Of a stretch of 64,000 bases of DNA, positions 34,870 to 47,263 are shown one piece after another. Position 1 is the stretch's first letter. Every line of letters starts with the position of its first letter. Where the stretch lies: NCBI GenBank assembly GCA_036426205.1, contig CM071570.1:52126984-52190983 (forward strand). The letters run 5' to 3'. This stretch comes from Ascaphus truei. Taxonomy: Eukaryota; Chordata; Amphibia; Anura; Ascaphidae. The translations under genes were made by a program, and so were the position numbers. A model generated the notes under the pieces. The model did no database searches. It was not told the origin of the DNA and worked only from the letters and a program-made list of their open reading frames with translations.

Positions 34870-36418
34870 CACCATCCTGCAACCTGCAGTTAAAAAGTTG
34901 CCTTCACACATTAAAGACACAACACAGGTGATACAATCACTAGAGAAGATTCAATGGCAGTCTGACTATATACTTGCTACCTGCGACGTCACATCACTCT
35001 ACACATGCATAGATCATGTGCAGGGGTGTGATGCCACGAGGTATTGTCTAGATAAATACTTAGAACTGGAAGATACACAGAAAAGCTTTTTAACAGAGGG
35101 GATTAGCTTCATTTTACATCACAATGTTTTTTGGTTTGAGGGGGAATACTTCTTGCAGAAACGAGGGACCGCAATGGGCACCAGGTTTGCCCCCAGTTAT
35201 GCTAATTTGTTTCTTGGATGGTGGGAAGATCAAGTAATCTGGCCCAACAAGACATGGGAGGCAAACCTGGTGCTCTACAGACGCTATATAGATGATATTA
35301 TCATCATATGGAAAGGCGACCTCGAATCAATACAAACCTTTTTTACCACTATAAATATCAACAATTTGAATTTGATTTTTACTTATGATTCAAGCATATC
35401 CAAAGTGATATTTTTGGATTTAGAAATTTTTATTGAAGACGGAGCAATTAATACAAGAACACATTTTAAAACAGTCAATTGTAATAATTTTATCAAAGCC
35501 AACAGTTGCCATAAGCGAAATTGGTTGGAGAATGTCCCCTATGGGGAATTCCGGCGCTTAAAACGCAATTGTACTAAAATACGAGATTTTGAGGAACAGA
35601 TAATCCCTATGAAAAATAAATTCCTAGAGAAGGATTACAATAAAGAAACCATTGACAAAGCGTTACAAAAAGTAGGGGAGGTTGATAGAAAAGATATGCT
35701 AGTTTACAATAATAAAAAGACACAAAACAAATCAGATGTTTTTATTCCTTTTACCACAACTTACAGCACAAATTCAAAAGAAATTGAAGTGATTTTAAAG
35801 AAACATTGGCCTATTTTAAAACAAGATGATTTTTTAAAAGGAATAATCGGAGATAAGCCTACTGTAATTTATTCAAGAGCACCAAATATCAAGCAGAAAT
35901 TGGTGCCCAGCTTTTTACCTCCAAAAACCAAAAGCTGTTGGTTAGATCAACTAACAAAGGGCTTCAAAAAGTGCCTAAACTGCAAGGCCTGTCGGAACAA
36001 TACATTAACTAACATTAGGGTAACTTCCTTTAATAGTATCGTGTCCAATTTAAATTATAATATTAAATCACATATCACCTGTGACAGTAAAGGGGTGATC
36101 TATGTGCTACAATGTGGTTGCAACCTACAGTATGTGGGTAGAACAATAAGGAAACTTAAAACAAGATTGGAAGAACATATTAGAAATATATGCAATGGTT
36201 TAGAGACGCATAGTGTCTCAAACCACTACAAAATTAAACATAACAAAAACCCATCTTGTCTAAAATTCTTTGGGATTGAAATTGTTAAACCCGACTGGAG
36301 GGGAGGAGATTACATTAAGAAAATCAATAGAAGAGAATCCTTCTGGATTTTCACACTCCAATCCCTGGCACCCAAGGGGTTAAATTTGGATATGGAAATT
36401 ACCGCATTTCTCCCTTAA
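34870..36418 (+). CDS. PLE-C reverse transcriptase / GIY-YIG polyprotein, 5'-truncated but open
   Basis: The protein would reverse-transcribe the element RNA in the nucleus and nick the target. A frame of more than 500 codons is open to TAA at 36416. Taking the frame from 34898: motif A CDVTSLYT (about residue 29), motif B GTAMGTRFAPSYANLFL (about 90), motif C YRRYIDDIIIIW (about 128), the motif CNNFIKANSCHKRNW, a C-x2-C-x2-C knuckle CLNCKAC (about 364), then GIY-YIG motifs GVIYVLQC and LQYVGRTIRKLKTRL (about 404-430), and RRESFWIF near the C terminus. The first codon at 34898 is TTG and coding continues upstream, so the real start is lost. RT motifs 1-2 are missing. This is the best preserved PLE coding region here, but it is not autonomous. 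Confidence 0.9.
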
Positions 36419-36985
36419 TGTTAAAAGATCCTTTCAAACAAAAACTCTGACTCAATACGCATGTTTTATTAGTCATTTAGCATGTCAAAATAATATTAGT
36501 CATTATAAAGTATTTATTGCATACGTCGTGTTATAAATTGTTGTGAAGCAGACGGCATCTTCAGAAATCCATGATTTTAAATATTATATTAGCTAGCCAC
36601 TCACATTCTTAATAAATTATGTTCTTAATAATTCCCTCATTGAAGACTTCCAACTGAATTCAGAAATACAAACAAGACTATTTCAATCAATTTAATAGGT
36701 TTTAACTACCTTTCTACCTTAACTGCTCAATTGATCTCTACTTTTAGACTTCCTTTTTAACACTCACAGGAGACATATGATTAATAAAGGTTTTCTAAAT
36801 ATGCCACCTGTTTTTAAAATATTGTTATGTGCAACACCTTAACTTTAATGTGTATATTAATTGATGTACTAGTATATATCCGGCTGAAAATGAAATGATA
36901 TACAGTCAGAGCAAAACCAGCACTGTAAAGGTTAAGATTGGAGACTCCACAAGGTATAAAAGACTACTGCTACCCCGAACTTGCT

Positions 36986-37025
36986 GACGTCACTGAGGAA
37001 GCATTGGCGAAACGCGTCTGACGTT
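36986..37025 (+). ncRNA. near-canonical hammerhead ribozyme motif (PLE-C)
   Basis: CTGAGGA (36993-36999), an extra A, a short GC/GC stem II, GAAA (37009-37012), ACGCGT and C, giving the preferred GUC cleavage triplet. Helix I pairs ACGTCA with TGACGT perfectly, plus a G-U. The helix I strand is part of a TGACGTCA octamer. All core residues match. A very short stem II suggests it would need a dimer or a partner. Confidence 0.75.
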
Positions 37026-37650
37026 TTTTGGTCTCTACAAGCCACCATAGCGAGGAGTTCTGATTTCCCTGGCCCAGCGTCTCACCGTCTGCGCATGCGC
37101 ATGCGCAGCGGAGCAGGGAAGCCTGGAATTGTCTGTACGGGGAAGATAGGCGGCCGGAGGAGGAGGACATAGCCTGTGCACAGGCTCTGGACATCCGCAC
37201 TGCGGCCACCTGCAACCCAAGCCACAGACAGCACACATCTGCCAAGCGGGAACCAGCCGAGACGGGACACCACAGCCCAGAAAGGGACAAGCTGTGGAGC
37301 CTGGCGGCATCTCCTTCCTATGCTCGAATTGATCGGTCGCTTGTAAGTTTTAAATCTCTAGTTTTTATTCGTGAATAAACTGTATTGCACTATTTTTTCC
37401 CTTTTATTCTTTTACTAAGGAAGATATTAGGAGGCATTTCCTCGGCCTCAATCCATTTAACTGCACATAGAAGAGAAGACATCTGTTCAAGACTCCAACT
37501 ACAAAAAGAGGAGGAGACATCAAATCAAGTTTTGAGAGTTTTTAATGTGAGTGTGTCCCCAGTCAACAAGTTTGATTTAATATCAGCTTTCCCTTGTCTT
37601 CATTTCTCACCCCTCCCCACCCCCCCCCCCCCTCCTCTACCCTGATGAAA
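37026..37650. other. GC-rich then T/C-rich sequence between PLE-C and L1-A
   Basis: Contains a CpG-rich segment (37080-37310) and a poly-C run at about 37621-37632. It may be the distal PLE terminal repeat and the L1 5' region. No coding signal. Confidence 0.35.
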
Positions 37651-37654
37651 AAGT

Positions 37655-40600
37655 GTGCAAAACTTTGAGCTGTCTTTTTTCACTGTGGCCCTTCTCTCTC
37701 TCCTTTGCCTTGCATATAATACACGCTGTGGAGCCGCAAGCAGAGTGACGCGCCCGAGGACATTCACACCCCTCTGCCCACCTCTTTTGCATCTTCACAC
37801 CAAACTCACAGCGAGAAGTGAACCCGCCAATATGGGGGAGCCTAGTCCCACCAGAGACAGTAAGTGGTCGGCCCCAGATTACATTAGCATTCCCAAAAGA
37901 AAGTGGATAATGGGTCTAAACATAATCTCTCACAATGTTCATGGCTTCAACAGCCCGGGTAAACGGCGAACAGCATTAGAGGAATATAGACGGAAAGGTG
38001 CGGACATAGTATTCCTACAAGAAACCCATTTTAGTAACAAGTCCACCCCCAAATACATACATAAACAATTTAGACAAATATTTTTCTCCTCCGCATTAGC
38101 AGAGAGAAAAGAGGAGTGGCAATCCTGTTCCAAAATAACACTATATTCAAAACAGAATTAATCAAAAAGGACAAAAATGGCCGATACCTGATCCTAATAG
38201 GCACAATTAATGGCCAAATGCTGACGTTGGTCAACATATACGCCCCCAGTGAATACGACCCACCCTTTCTCGCCTCAATATTCAAGTTAATCCACAGGGT
38301 AGCCAAGGGTCTGTTGATAGTTGGAAGCGACTTTAACACGGTTATGAACCCTGAATTAGACAGAACGGGCCACGCTAGACCGAAAGGCAGAGAAGATGTA
38401 GCAGCATTGAGGGCAGGAGTGATACTGAACCAGCTAGTAGATATATGGAGGGAACTCCATCCCCTGGAAAGGGATTACACGTTCTTTTCTAACCCCCACT
38501 CCTCCTATAGCAGAATCGATTACTTCTTTATCTCTAGCAGACTGGTCCCACAGATCTCCCATACTGGGATCCATGATATTTCATGGTCTGATCATGCACC
38601 GATAGAGCTGAGGTGCACAAATTTAGCCCTAGACAGACCAGGAGCGAATTGGAAGCTTAATGAATCTTTGCTGAAAGTCCCGGACCTGGCCCAACAGATT
38701 AATGATGAAATTGCCCATTTCTTTCAAATTAACAAAGGCTCAGTTGACTCACACACAACCCTATGGGAGGCGCATAAAGCGACCCTCAGAGGAACTCTAA
38801 TGAATCTAGCAGCGCGTAGGAAGAGAGAGAGAAACGCCAAAATATCTGCATTACAAGCAAAACTTAAAGATCTAACGGCAGAGCATAAAACACATACAAG
38901 AGCCGAGACCTTGAGTCTTATTAAAGATGTACAAATTAAGTTGAAGCTACTACTGACTGCCCAGGCGGAGAACTCGTTGAGCTGGTCTAAGAGGAGGTTT
39001 TTTACAGAAACAAACAAACCAGATACTATGCTAGCAAACAAATTAAAGGACAAGGCCCCAAATTATAATATCCAAGCCATCCGCCTAAAGACGGGGCATC
39101 CATGTCCAACCCCAAGGGGATAGTTGAGGAATTCAAGAAATTTTATGAAAACCTCTACAATGGAGAGAAAGTGGCACACAATCTGAACACAAAAAGAACT
39201 CTGCGGGATTTCCTGGCGGGCTCCAACCTGCCGAGGATGGAGGTTGGGGAGCGAGAGTCCTTAGGGACGGAGTTTACCCTGGAGGAACTTACCCAGGTGA
39301 TTAAAGAACTAAAGCCAGCAAAATCTCCGGGCCTGGATGGTTTCTCTAACCTATACTACAAAAAAAATGTAGAAACCCTCGCCCCATACATGCTTAACAT
39401 GTTCAATGAGGTGTTGGAGGGCAGACCATTCCCGGACCAAATGCTCTAAGCGTCCATATCCCTTATATATAAATCAGGTAAAGACCCGCTCGATTGTAAG
39501 AGTTATCGACCAATCTCCTTTATAAACACAGACATCAAAATCTACGCCAAACTAATTGCCAACAGATTTAGTCATATCCTGCCTAGACTAATACACCCAG
39601 ATCAAGTCGGCTTCATTAAAGATCGTCAAGCGGCAGACAACACCCGACGAATTATTGATCTGTTAGAAATAGCCAATAATAAACAGATAAAAACTATGGT
39701 ATTGAGTCTAGATGCGGAAAAGGCGTTTGACAGGATTGACTGGGCATACCTAAGAGCTACGCTTTGAGCCTTTGGCTTTGGAGACAAACTGATAGGAGCA
39801 ATACTGGCCCTCTATATCAACCCAACCGCTAGGGTGCAACACCAAGGTTTCACATCGAATCTATTTAAGATCAGGAGTGGTATGAGGCAGGGCTGCCCGC
39901 TCTCGCCTCTATTTTTCGCTCTCTGTATGGAACCGCTGGCGGCCCAGATTCGTGAGAGCCCGGACATCACAGGAATAAACGTGAACAACCAATCCCACAA
40001 AGTGGCTCTATATGCCGACGATGTCTTTTTGACTATCTCTAAGCCATTGACATCGCTCCCAAATCTCTTTGACTTGCTAGGGAAATTTAAAAGGATTTCG
40101 GGGTTCAAAATAAAACAGGCAAAATCAGAAGAATTAAACATTAATCTCCCGAAAAATCTGGAAAAATTACTTTCAATTAATTTCAATTTCAATTGGCAAA
40201 AATCAGCGATTAAGTACCTAGGAGTCAATATCACCAAAGACTATCAATCAATATATAATGCAAATTATCCTAGATTATTCAAAGAATTAAAGGAAGTCAT
40301 GAGAAAATGGGCCAAATTTAAAATATCATGGATAGGGAAAATATACAGCGTCAAAATTAACCTCCTCCCAAGGGTTTTGTACCTATTTCAGACCCTCCCA
40401 GTGCCACTGGGATTGAAGGAAATACTCTCCCTTCAATCTGCGATCTCTAAGTTTATATGGGGAGGCAAAAAAGCGAGAGTAAAAAAACCAACCCTAATAA
40501 AACAAAAATTGGAGGGGGGACTAGCAGTACCTTGTTTGTTATCCTACTATAAGGCAGCACAATTATGTCAAATTTCCCAATGGCAAACAAACCCAGAATT

Positions 40601-42005
40601 GAAAAGATGGGTGGCATTGGAGAAAGAGTGTTGCTCCCCATTGGAGTTAAACAACCTAATCTGGTCCCCAAACACGACAAAGAAAACTGGATCCGAGCTG
40701 CTATCCTCGATGACCAACTCACTCACGATCTGGAAGTCCACCAAGCTGTCATGTAACCTAACTAGTAGGGGATCCCTAATGACCCCATTATGGGGAAATT
40801 CGGACTTCGCTCCGGGTCTGAATATGGCGGACGCCTCGATTTGGCGAGCTAAAGGTATACATAGACTTAGGGATCTGGAGGACAATAACAAAATTAAAAC
40901 ATTTGAACAAATTAAATCGGAAAAAGAGATCCCCCAATCAGAATTCTTTAGATACCTCCAGATCAGGGCATTTTACAAAAAATTCAAATCCAGTCCCCCA
41001 TTGACAAACTTCAAAAAGCTCTGTCTGGTTGAGACGGACACGAAGGGACTTACATCGCGGATGTATAAGGAAATGATCGGTTCTAGTCCCACGGTCACAA
41101 AAAAGTTAGGATATATGTTGATGTGGGAAAAGGACCTGGGAGAGACATTGGAGTAGGAGGAGTGGACGCAGATGGTTACAGTGGCCTCCAAGAGTTCATT
41201 GTGCACCACATTAAAGGAGAACGCATATAAAGTATTAATGAGATGGTACCACACCCCAGTTAGATTATAAAAATTTGTCCCTGGATATTGCCCATTGAGC
41301 CCTAAACAATGTTGAGACCCGGCCGACCTGTTACATATGCTGTGGTCTTGCCCTCGGGTAACTTCCTTGTGGGAGCAAATTAGAGATTGGCTACAGAGGA
41401 TCCTTAACCTCACAATTCCACTAGACCCGTGGTTATTTCTGTTGAACAGGCAGACCCCGGGGATAGCTAAAACAGATATGAAACTGATTGCACATTTCGC
41501 ATTGGCCACGAGGGCAGAGATCGCAGCATTATGGAAACAAAACGAAATCCCAGTTATCCCCAAAATTCGGAACAGAATTTGGCATACCTGCCAGATGGAG
41601 AAATTGACAAGTGTCCTAGACGATACTGGCAAAAATTACCTAAAAGTCTGGACACCGTGGCTAGACCAAACAGACATCCCAGGGGTGGACAGGTCCACAA
41701 TCTGGCTCTAATAGTGGCAAGTGCGTTCTCCTTTGATGTAGGAGGCGGAAGGAGGGGCTTGGGTTAGATTGTAGTTAATCTAAGCGACCCGAGTAGGAAT
41801 ACAGATGATCGTATACAAGGTGAGATACAAGGTGAGGCGGTGACAGGAAAAGAAGCATGCAGAGGGAGTGTTATGATGTATTATTATTCCACTAGAAAAT
41901 GGGAGTTACATGGTGTTCAATGTTGAAAATCATTACAAATATTGTATGTACGCATGTATTGTAACATTGTGAAAACTAATAAAAATTTAAGTTATAAAAA
42001 ATATA
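37655..42005 (+). mobile_element. L1-A: L1-clade LINE, nearly full ORF2, no ORF1
   Basis: Endonuclease, reverse transcriptase and a C-terminal cysteine motif occur in L1 order. The 3' untranslated part ends in an A/T-rich tail (AATAAAAATTTAAG at about 41980). ORF1 is absent, so the copy is 5'-truncated within or just before ORF2. The exact 5' end and target duplication could not be found. Confidence 0.85.
37832..41711 (+). pseudogene. L1-A ORF2 (apurinic endonuclease / reverse transcriptase), broken
   Basis: ORF2 nicks DNA and primes reverse transcription at the nick. MGEPSPTRDSK opens the frame. The endonuclease has NIISHNVHGFNSPGKR and FLQETHF, then IVGSDFNTV, YSRIDYFF and ISWSDHAPIEL (catalytic Asp and His). 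The RT has KSPGLDGF, PISFIN, SLDAEKAFDRIDW (motif A), GMRQGCPLSPLFF (motif B) and LYADDVFL (motif C). The end has HMLWSCP of a cysteine/histidine motif. Breaks: frameshifts near 38113 and 39090, and in-frame stops at 39447, 39765, 41154, 41268 and 41313. Apart from these the frame is continuous, so decay is moderate. Confidence 0.92.
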
Positions 42006-42472
42006 TATATAATTAATATATTACTAAGTATAGCTCACATCATAAAAGGAATACGGTGTCATTAGCTGGATGTCATGTTTTACAAGGTAAGCACTATTGT
42101 TTTATAGATTATGATAAATCCATACAGCGCTTAGTTACTACAATTACTAAGCTAATGCCAAATAGTGCATGCAAGGAAATACATTACTTTAATACACACT
42201 ATTTCTGATTATCATGTGGTCTTAAAATGAAACATAGTTAAGTGAAAGAAAAAGCAGGCCATGGAAGTGCAATGCTGCCTGCTCAAACCTGTGGTTCTTA
42301 CATAGTTTGATAAAGGACAACGTGCAAAGTCCAAGAGCATTCTTCTTCTTCAGACTTTCATTAACAAGGTTAGTACTTACTATTTCCACAACCAACAGCA
42401 GACTCACAGCTGTGCTTTTTATTTTTCAGAAACAATATTTTAAACCAGAATAAGTTTAAAAATAAATTATGG

Positions 42473-43395
42473 TCAAAGGCTATTACCAGAAGGGCTTGAT
42501 CTCTGAGATATATAGGGGGCTAGGGTCAACAATGGAGAACTCAACCCACGCATATATGCAAAAGTGGTGTGCGGACCTCAACCTGTAGCTAGATATAGAA
42601 GACTGGAAGGACATCTAGGAGGCAGCCTCCAAGACCTCAAATCTGTACAATCACTATGGAAAATATTTACAAAGTTTTATTCCAATGGTACCTAACCTTG
42701 AGTAGACTGAGCCAGATCTTCCCCGGCAACCCAGACCTGTGCTGGAGAGGATGTGGTCAAAGAGGAGACATGGCCCATATTTGGTGGTCATGCCCGGAGA
42801 TCCAGGGGTTCTGGTCTAAGATCCAGAAATTACTATGTGACACCTCGGGCTGGAGATTCCCCTGGACCTTCTGACCTTTCTGTTGGGAAAGCGGGTTGAA
42901 GGTCTACCTGCCCCCTTAACTAGACTTATCTCAGCCCTTCTAACGGCCGCAAGGTGCTCCATTGAGACTGCGTGGAAACGGGTAAAAGCCCCCTCACAAA
43001 ACACAGTCATTAAAAGAATCCACACAGTCATGATGATGGAAAAATTAACGGCCATGCTTAATCAGAAACCCCCCCAGTTTTACGACACCTGGGGGCCCTG
43101 GATCGATCGTAGAGGCCCTACCTTCCCATGAAGAGCCGACTGCGTCAGGCCGCCCTCTCCCCCCCTCCTGCCTCCCAATGCCCCTCTCCCCCACTACCCC
43201 TTCCCATCAGTCTGTCAATTTCCCTCCCCCCCTTCAGTAAGTCCTCCCCCCTCCCCCCCTCCCCTTTTCCAACAAAAATGGAAAATGCTTTATTGGACGC
43301 AACAATGTTATTGTACATGTTATGTAGACATATCACAATGTACTAGTATGTTTTTTTTTCTTTCAATCTGCAACCAATAAAGGAAAAAGATTGTG
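42473..43395 (+). mobile_element. L1-B: 5'-truncated L1 with 15-bp target duplication
   Basis: The insert is flanked by the same 15 bases (42458-42472 and 43396-43410, AAAAATAAATTATGG). Its start at A-rich sequence fits cleavage by the L1 endonuclease at TTTT/A on the other strand. The content is the ORF2 C terminus: LFQWYLTLSRL and a CCHC-type motif CWRGC...MAHIWWSCP. Stops interrupt the frame. The 3' end carries AATAAAGG followed by a short A-rich tail. Confidence 0.9.
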
Positions 43396-43410
43396 AAAAA
43401 TAAATTATGG

Positions 43411-44040
43411 TTCATTTCTGCGTCTTCATCACATAATTGTAAATAAGTTATTTTTTAGCGGACAGTCGCATTGATCAAGGTATTATTTTTGAAAGCACTA
43501 CCATTAAACATATACCTCGCTAAATGGGGCTGTGCTTATGTACCCAAGCCCACACCACAAGGTGAGATAATGTGCTACATGTTTGTTTGTAGCATGTCTT
43601 CTGAAAATCAATGCATAGTGAATGATTACTAGATATCTACTTTCATCATCTGCTGGCCATTTCAATCCAACTCAATATATTTGATTAAAGTGGATCCTAA
43701 AACAAGGTGCAGATACCCAGATAAGCCTGTTGTGTTTGACTAACGCACTGTAAATCATTTTACTGGATGCAGTTAATAGGGAAAACAAGTCCCCATACAA
43801 GAAATAAGCAAAATAACCCTAAACTTGAATATCATTGCGGGTAGAACCTTAGACAAAGGGTATCTGCAAAATATGGTGTACAACAACCGAGTGCCTAAAA
43901 TAAAGGGGAAAATGTACAACTCATGACCAAATAAAAGATGGACATGAGAATGAGATGCTATCCTTATTAGTTCTATTTATAATGTAAACTACGGACTGAT
44001 TACAGACTATACTCTAGGATGGTACAGTTTTAGTTTAAGT
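43411..44040. other. unannotated intronic sequence
   Basis: AT-rich sequence between the L1-B insertion and the L2 copy. Nothing recognised. Confidence 0.35.
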
Positions 44041-44049
44041 GAGTCTGTC

Positions 44050-45147
44050 TTGCATGCTGTGTCAGATTCAAAGGCTATTAAAGATATTTACCTTTCAACA
44101 CCTGACCTTACACCTGCTATACAGACCAAAGTTTCTGAATGTCTCTGGAATATCATCCTGACAATTAACATGGCAAAAACAGAGCTCCTTATACTTCCTC
44201 CCAAACCTGGCCCTACTACCTCCTTCCACATTACTGTTGGAAATACGATCATTCACCCAGTAGCCCAAGCACGCTGCCTAGGGGTCACACTCGATTCCTC
44301 TCTCACATTCAAAACGTTTCTAAAACATGTCGCTTTTTCCTCCGCAATATCACAAAGATACGCCCTTTCCTCTGTTACTCGTCTGCTAAAACTCTGACTT
44401 AGGCCCTCATTATCTCCCGTCTCGATTACTGCAACCTCCTGCTGTCCGGCCTCCCTGCCTCTCACCTGTCTCCCCTACAATCTATCCTAAACGCTGCTGC
44501 CAGAATCACTCTACTCTTTCCTAAATCTGTCTCCGCGTCTCCCCTCCTGAAATCCCTCTCCTGGTTTCCAATCAAATCCCGCATCTCATACTCAATTCTC
44601 CTCCTCACTTTTAAAGCTTTACACTCTTCTGCCCCTCTATACATCTCAGCCCTAATTTCTCACTATGCACCATCCTAACTCTTGCGTTCTTCTGAAGGAT
44701 GTCTTCTTTCTACCCCCTTTGTATCTAAAGCCCTCTCCCGCCTTAAACCTTTCTCACTGACTGCCCCGCACCTCTGGAATGCCCTTCTCCTCAATACCCG
44801 ACTAGCACCCTCTCTATCCACCTTTAAGATCCACCTTAAGACACAGTTGCTTAAAAAAGCATATGAATAGCACTGTGGATAATCCTGGACACATGATACA
44901 TAAAGCTTGGCCCCTGCAGACACACTTACTAGAATTCCCTCCTACTATCTCTATACATTCTCCTACCTACCAATTAGATTGTAAGCTCTCCGGAGCAGGG
45001 ACTCCCCTTCCTTAATGTTACTCTTATGTCTGAAGCACTTATTCCCATGACCTGTTATTTATATTATTTGTTATTTATATGATTACAGCATGTATTACTA
45101 CTGTGAAGCGCTATGTATATTTAATATATAAATAAAGACATACAATA
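44050..45147 (+). mobile_element. L2-A: CR1/L2-type LINE, 3' half
   Basis: The RT palm/thumb end reads LTINMAKTELLILPP and RCLGVTLDSSLTF (44160-44300). In another frame follow LLSGLPASHLSPLQSILNAAAR and SLSWFPIKSRISYSILLL (about 44430-44610), then LTAPHLWNALLLNTRLAPSL (about 44755-44820) and a stop after KKAYE at 44868. The 3' untranslated tail ends AATAAAGACATACAATACAAT, a short tandem repeat as in L2 tails. The frame is broken near 44397 and 44670. Confidence 0.88.
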
Positions 45148-45221
45148 CAATACGTATATATATATATACTGTAGTGCCGACGAGTATTCTAAAACAAATC
45201 TGGGGCACTCACCAACAAAAC

Positions 45222-45426
45222 CCAGGTACATGCTGGGTACATGCTGCAACATTTCAGTGACATTTCTGCAGACAGACTAATGGCCCATCGGATTAACAGC
45301 GGGGTTCCCTAGCTGTACCATTCAAACTGAATGGGACCCCTGCTGTGTTAATCCGATGGGCCATTAGCCTCTGCAGAAATGTCACTGAAATGTTTGCAGC
45401 ATGTACCCAGGTCATGTTGGTGATAG
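45222..45426. repeat. palindromic MITE-like element
   Basis: Arms of about 90 bp (45222-45312 and 45336-45426) with a 23-bp spacer. The arms contain CATTTCAGTGACATTTCTGC and ATGGCCCATCGGATTAACA and their inverses. Only a few mismatches. Confidence 0.85.
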
Positions 45427-45449
45427 CCCCAGATTTTCCAAATCAAGTT

Positions 45450-45570
45450 TAAGGAGAGGGGGGGTGAGGGGGGGAAGAGAGAGGGGGAAGAGAGAGGGGG
45501 AAGAGAGAGGGGGAAGAGAGAGGGGGAAGAGAGAGGGGGAAGAGAGAGGGGGGAGAGAGAGAGAGATGTT
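45450..45570. repeat. GGGGGAAGAGAGA tandem repeat
   Basis: About eight copies of a 13-bp purine unit (GAGAGGGGGAAGA). ORFs on both strands are artefacts. Confidence 0.9.
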
Positions 45571-46193
45571 GATTACCACTACAGTGACAACTGGTATCAG
45601 GCACATCTATAACTTAATCCAGTTACACTACACGTAATACTATACTGTATGTATAATCCCAAACAAAGGTCAACTTTGTGAATGAAAAAGATTGAGCAGA
45701 TAAACTCTTTGTGCAGAGATTCATGGTACTATTGTAATATATGCAGTGCGATGTAGGTTGTCATACTATAAGTCTATAATTACTACCAGATGTGGTTATT
45801 AAAGACAGCAATCATGATAATCACCAGTGTTGGGACTTCTACAAGTCCTACAATTTGTTTTTTTGCTTCTAAATGCCTTTGTTTTTATATGAGAATTGTT
45901 TTATGTCAAAAATATGAATGCATTGTACTTGAGTTTGAGAAATACTATAAGAGGAAGAAGAATGATGTAAAAAAAACAAAAAAAACTTAATTGTAATTGA
46001 TTGGCCTGATATACTTAAGGCAAGCAGCCATGAGCCACCACAATTGATAGCTACCAAAATAATCTCAGTAATCAACATAACTAAGCTATCTCCTTAGGAA
46101 TCTATATCATTTATTAAATGTATTGTAAAAAAGCAGTACATACTGGTGAAGTGTTGGGAAACCCCTAACTTATGTAATTGTGATAACCTCTTA

Positions 46194-46355
46194 GGCTGTG
46201 CTTACAGTGCTGGCGCCAACGACGTTGCGTCAAAACGAACTCTTTGCCGCCGTAGGAAGCGCGACGCGACGGCTTGGTCGTGATCGCTGGAAGTCATCTC
46301 AAGTTTATTTTTCCAGTGACCGTAGCCTGGCGTTGCCGGCACGATAAGCGTAGCC
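46194..46355. mobile_element. Harbinger-like MITE, TTA duplication, third member
   Basis: GGCTGTGCTTACAGTGCTGGCG at the left is matched by CACGATAAGCGTAGCC at the right, with TTA at 46191-46193 and 46356-46358. It is 162 bp, CpG-rich and lacks a transposase. End fragments of the same family lie at 56439-56480 and 58829-58920. Confidence 0.8.
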
Positions 46356-47122
46356 TTATTCGCTTGTTTGTTGGGGTTGGATCTTACACATTAGTAAAAT
46401 TCAGGTTTAGACATATCAACGTCCATTTGTTTGTGTGAGAGCGATTTTTCTACTTTTTGTATGGGAGTAATACAATTTGGGGAGGACACAATCACAAAAG
46501 AAAGCACAGGTCAAACTGGCAGAAACCCAAACTCGTGATCACCCTATTTGTGGTAATCCATGAAAGCTCAATTATGTTCTTGGCAACACAAAACTGGGCA
46601 TGATTTCAATGTGGTTCTGTGAATATAATCTATCACTCATTTACCTCCTTAACACAGTCATACTATGCCATATTTTATAGCATGCATCTTACACTTTTCA
46701 TTAAGTGCCATTACTGACTACACATGTCCAAAGCTGTATATTAACATTAACAAATAACATGTATTATATATGCATATTACCTTTCATTTATGTGTCTTGC
46801 AGTGAAAATTGTAATTCAAACATTACTTGTTGTTTATAGGTTCTACAGAAAATCACTTGCCTTCAATGAAGAACACAGAAGATGCATTTGAGGCACCTGG
46901 GGTGGGTGGCAGGGGAGGGGTTATGGGAATCTCAGTTTCAAACTAAATGTGTCCATTTTACAGTATGTAATTGTGTTGTGTTTACAAACTGTTCTAGGGT
47001 GGTTTTTTATCTCAAATCACAGATGTGAACACATTAATAATTCATGGTTAATCATGTAACTAGTTAAATTATAACTTTTCCTGGAGTTATTGCAAACTAT
47101 CACAGGGAATTGCAAAGCATAA

Positions 47123-47263
47123 TGGGCCATACTTACTAAACAGTGCTATGCCATAAAACACCATCCGGTACATGAAATTACCATGTGGATGAGCTGTAAA
47201 ATGTATCTTCCAGTGTTGGAAGGTGCCTCATGGTAGAAGACTGCTTAATAAATATGGGCCACT
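47123..47263. mobile_element. foldback MITE, copy 1
   Basis: Starts GGGCCATACTTACTAAACAGT and ends AGAAGACTGCTTAATAAATATGGGCC as imperfect inverted ends. It matches the element at 62280-62413 (GGCCCATATTTACTAAGCAGT). Confidence 0.7.

Larger units (their letters stand above)
34869..37025 (+). mobile_element. PLE-C: 5'-truncated Penelope-like element
   Basis: The element starts abruptly within reverse transcriptase coding sequence (ILQPAVKKLPSHIKDT) next to a CT/CA-rich stretch. It continues through an open frame and ends near a hammerhead-like motif at 36986-37025. The 36419-36985 part is its AT-rich 3' region. No second terminal repeat was found. Confidence 0.75.
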
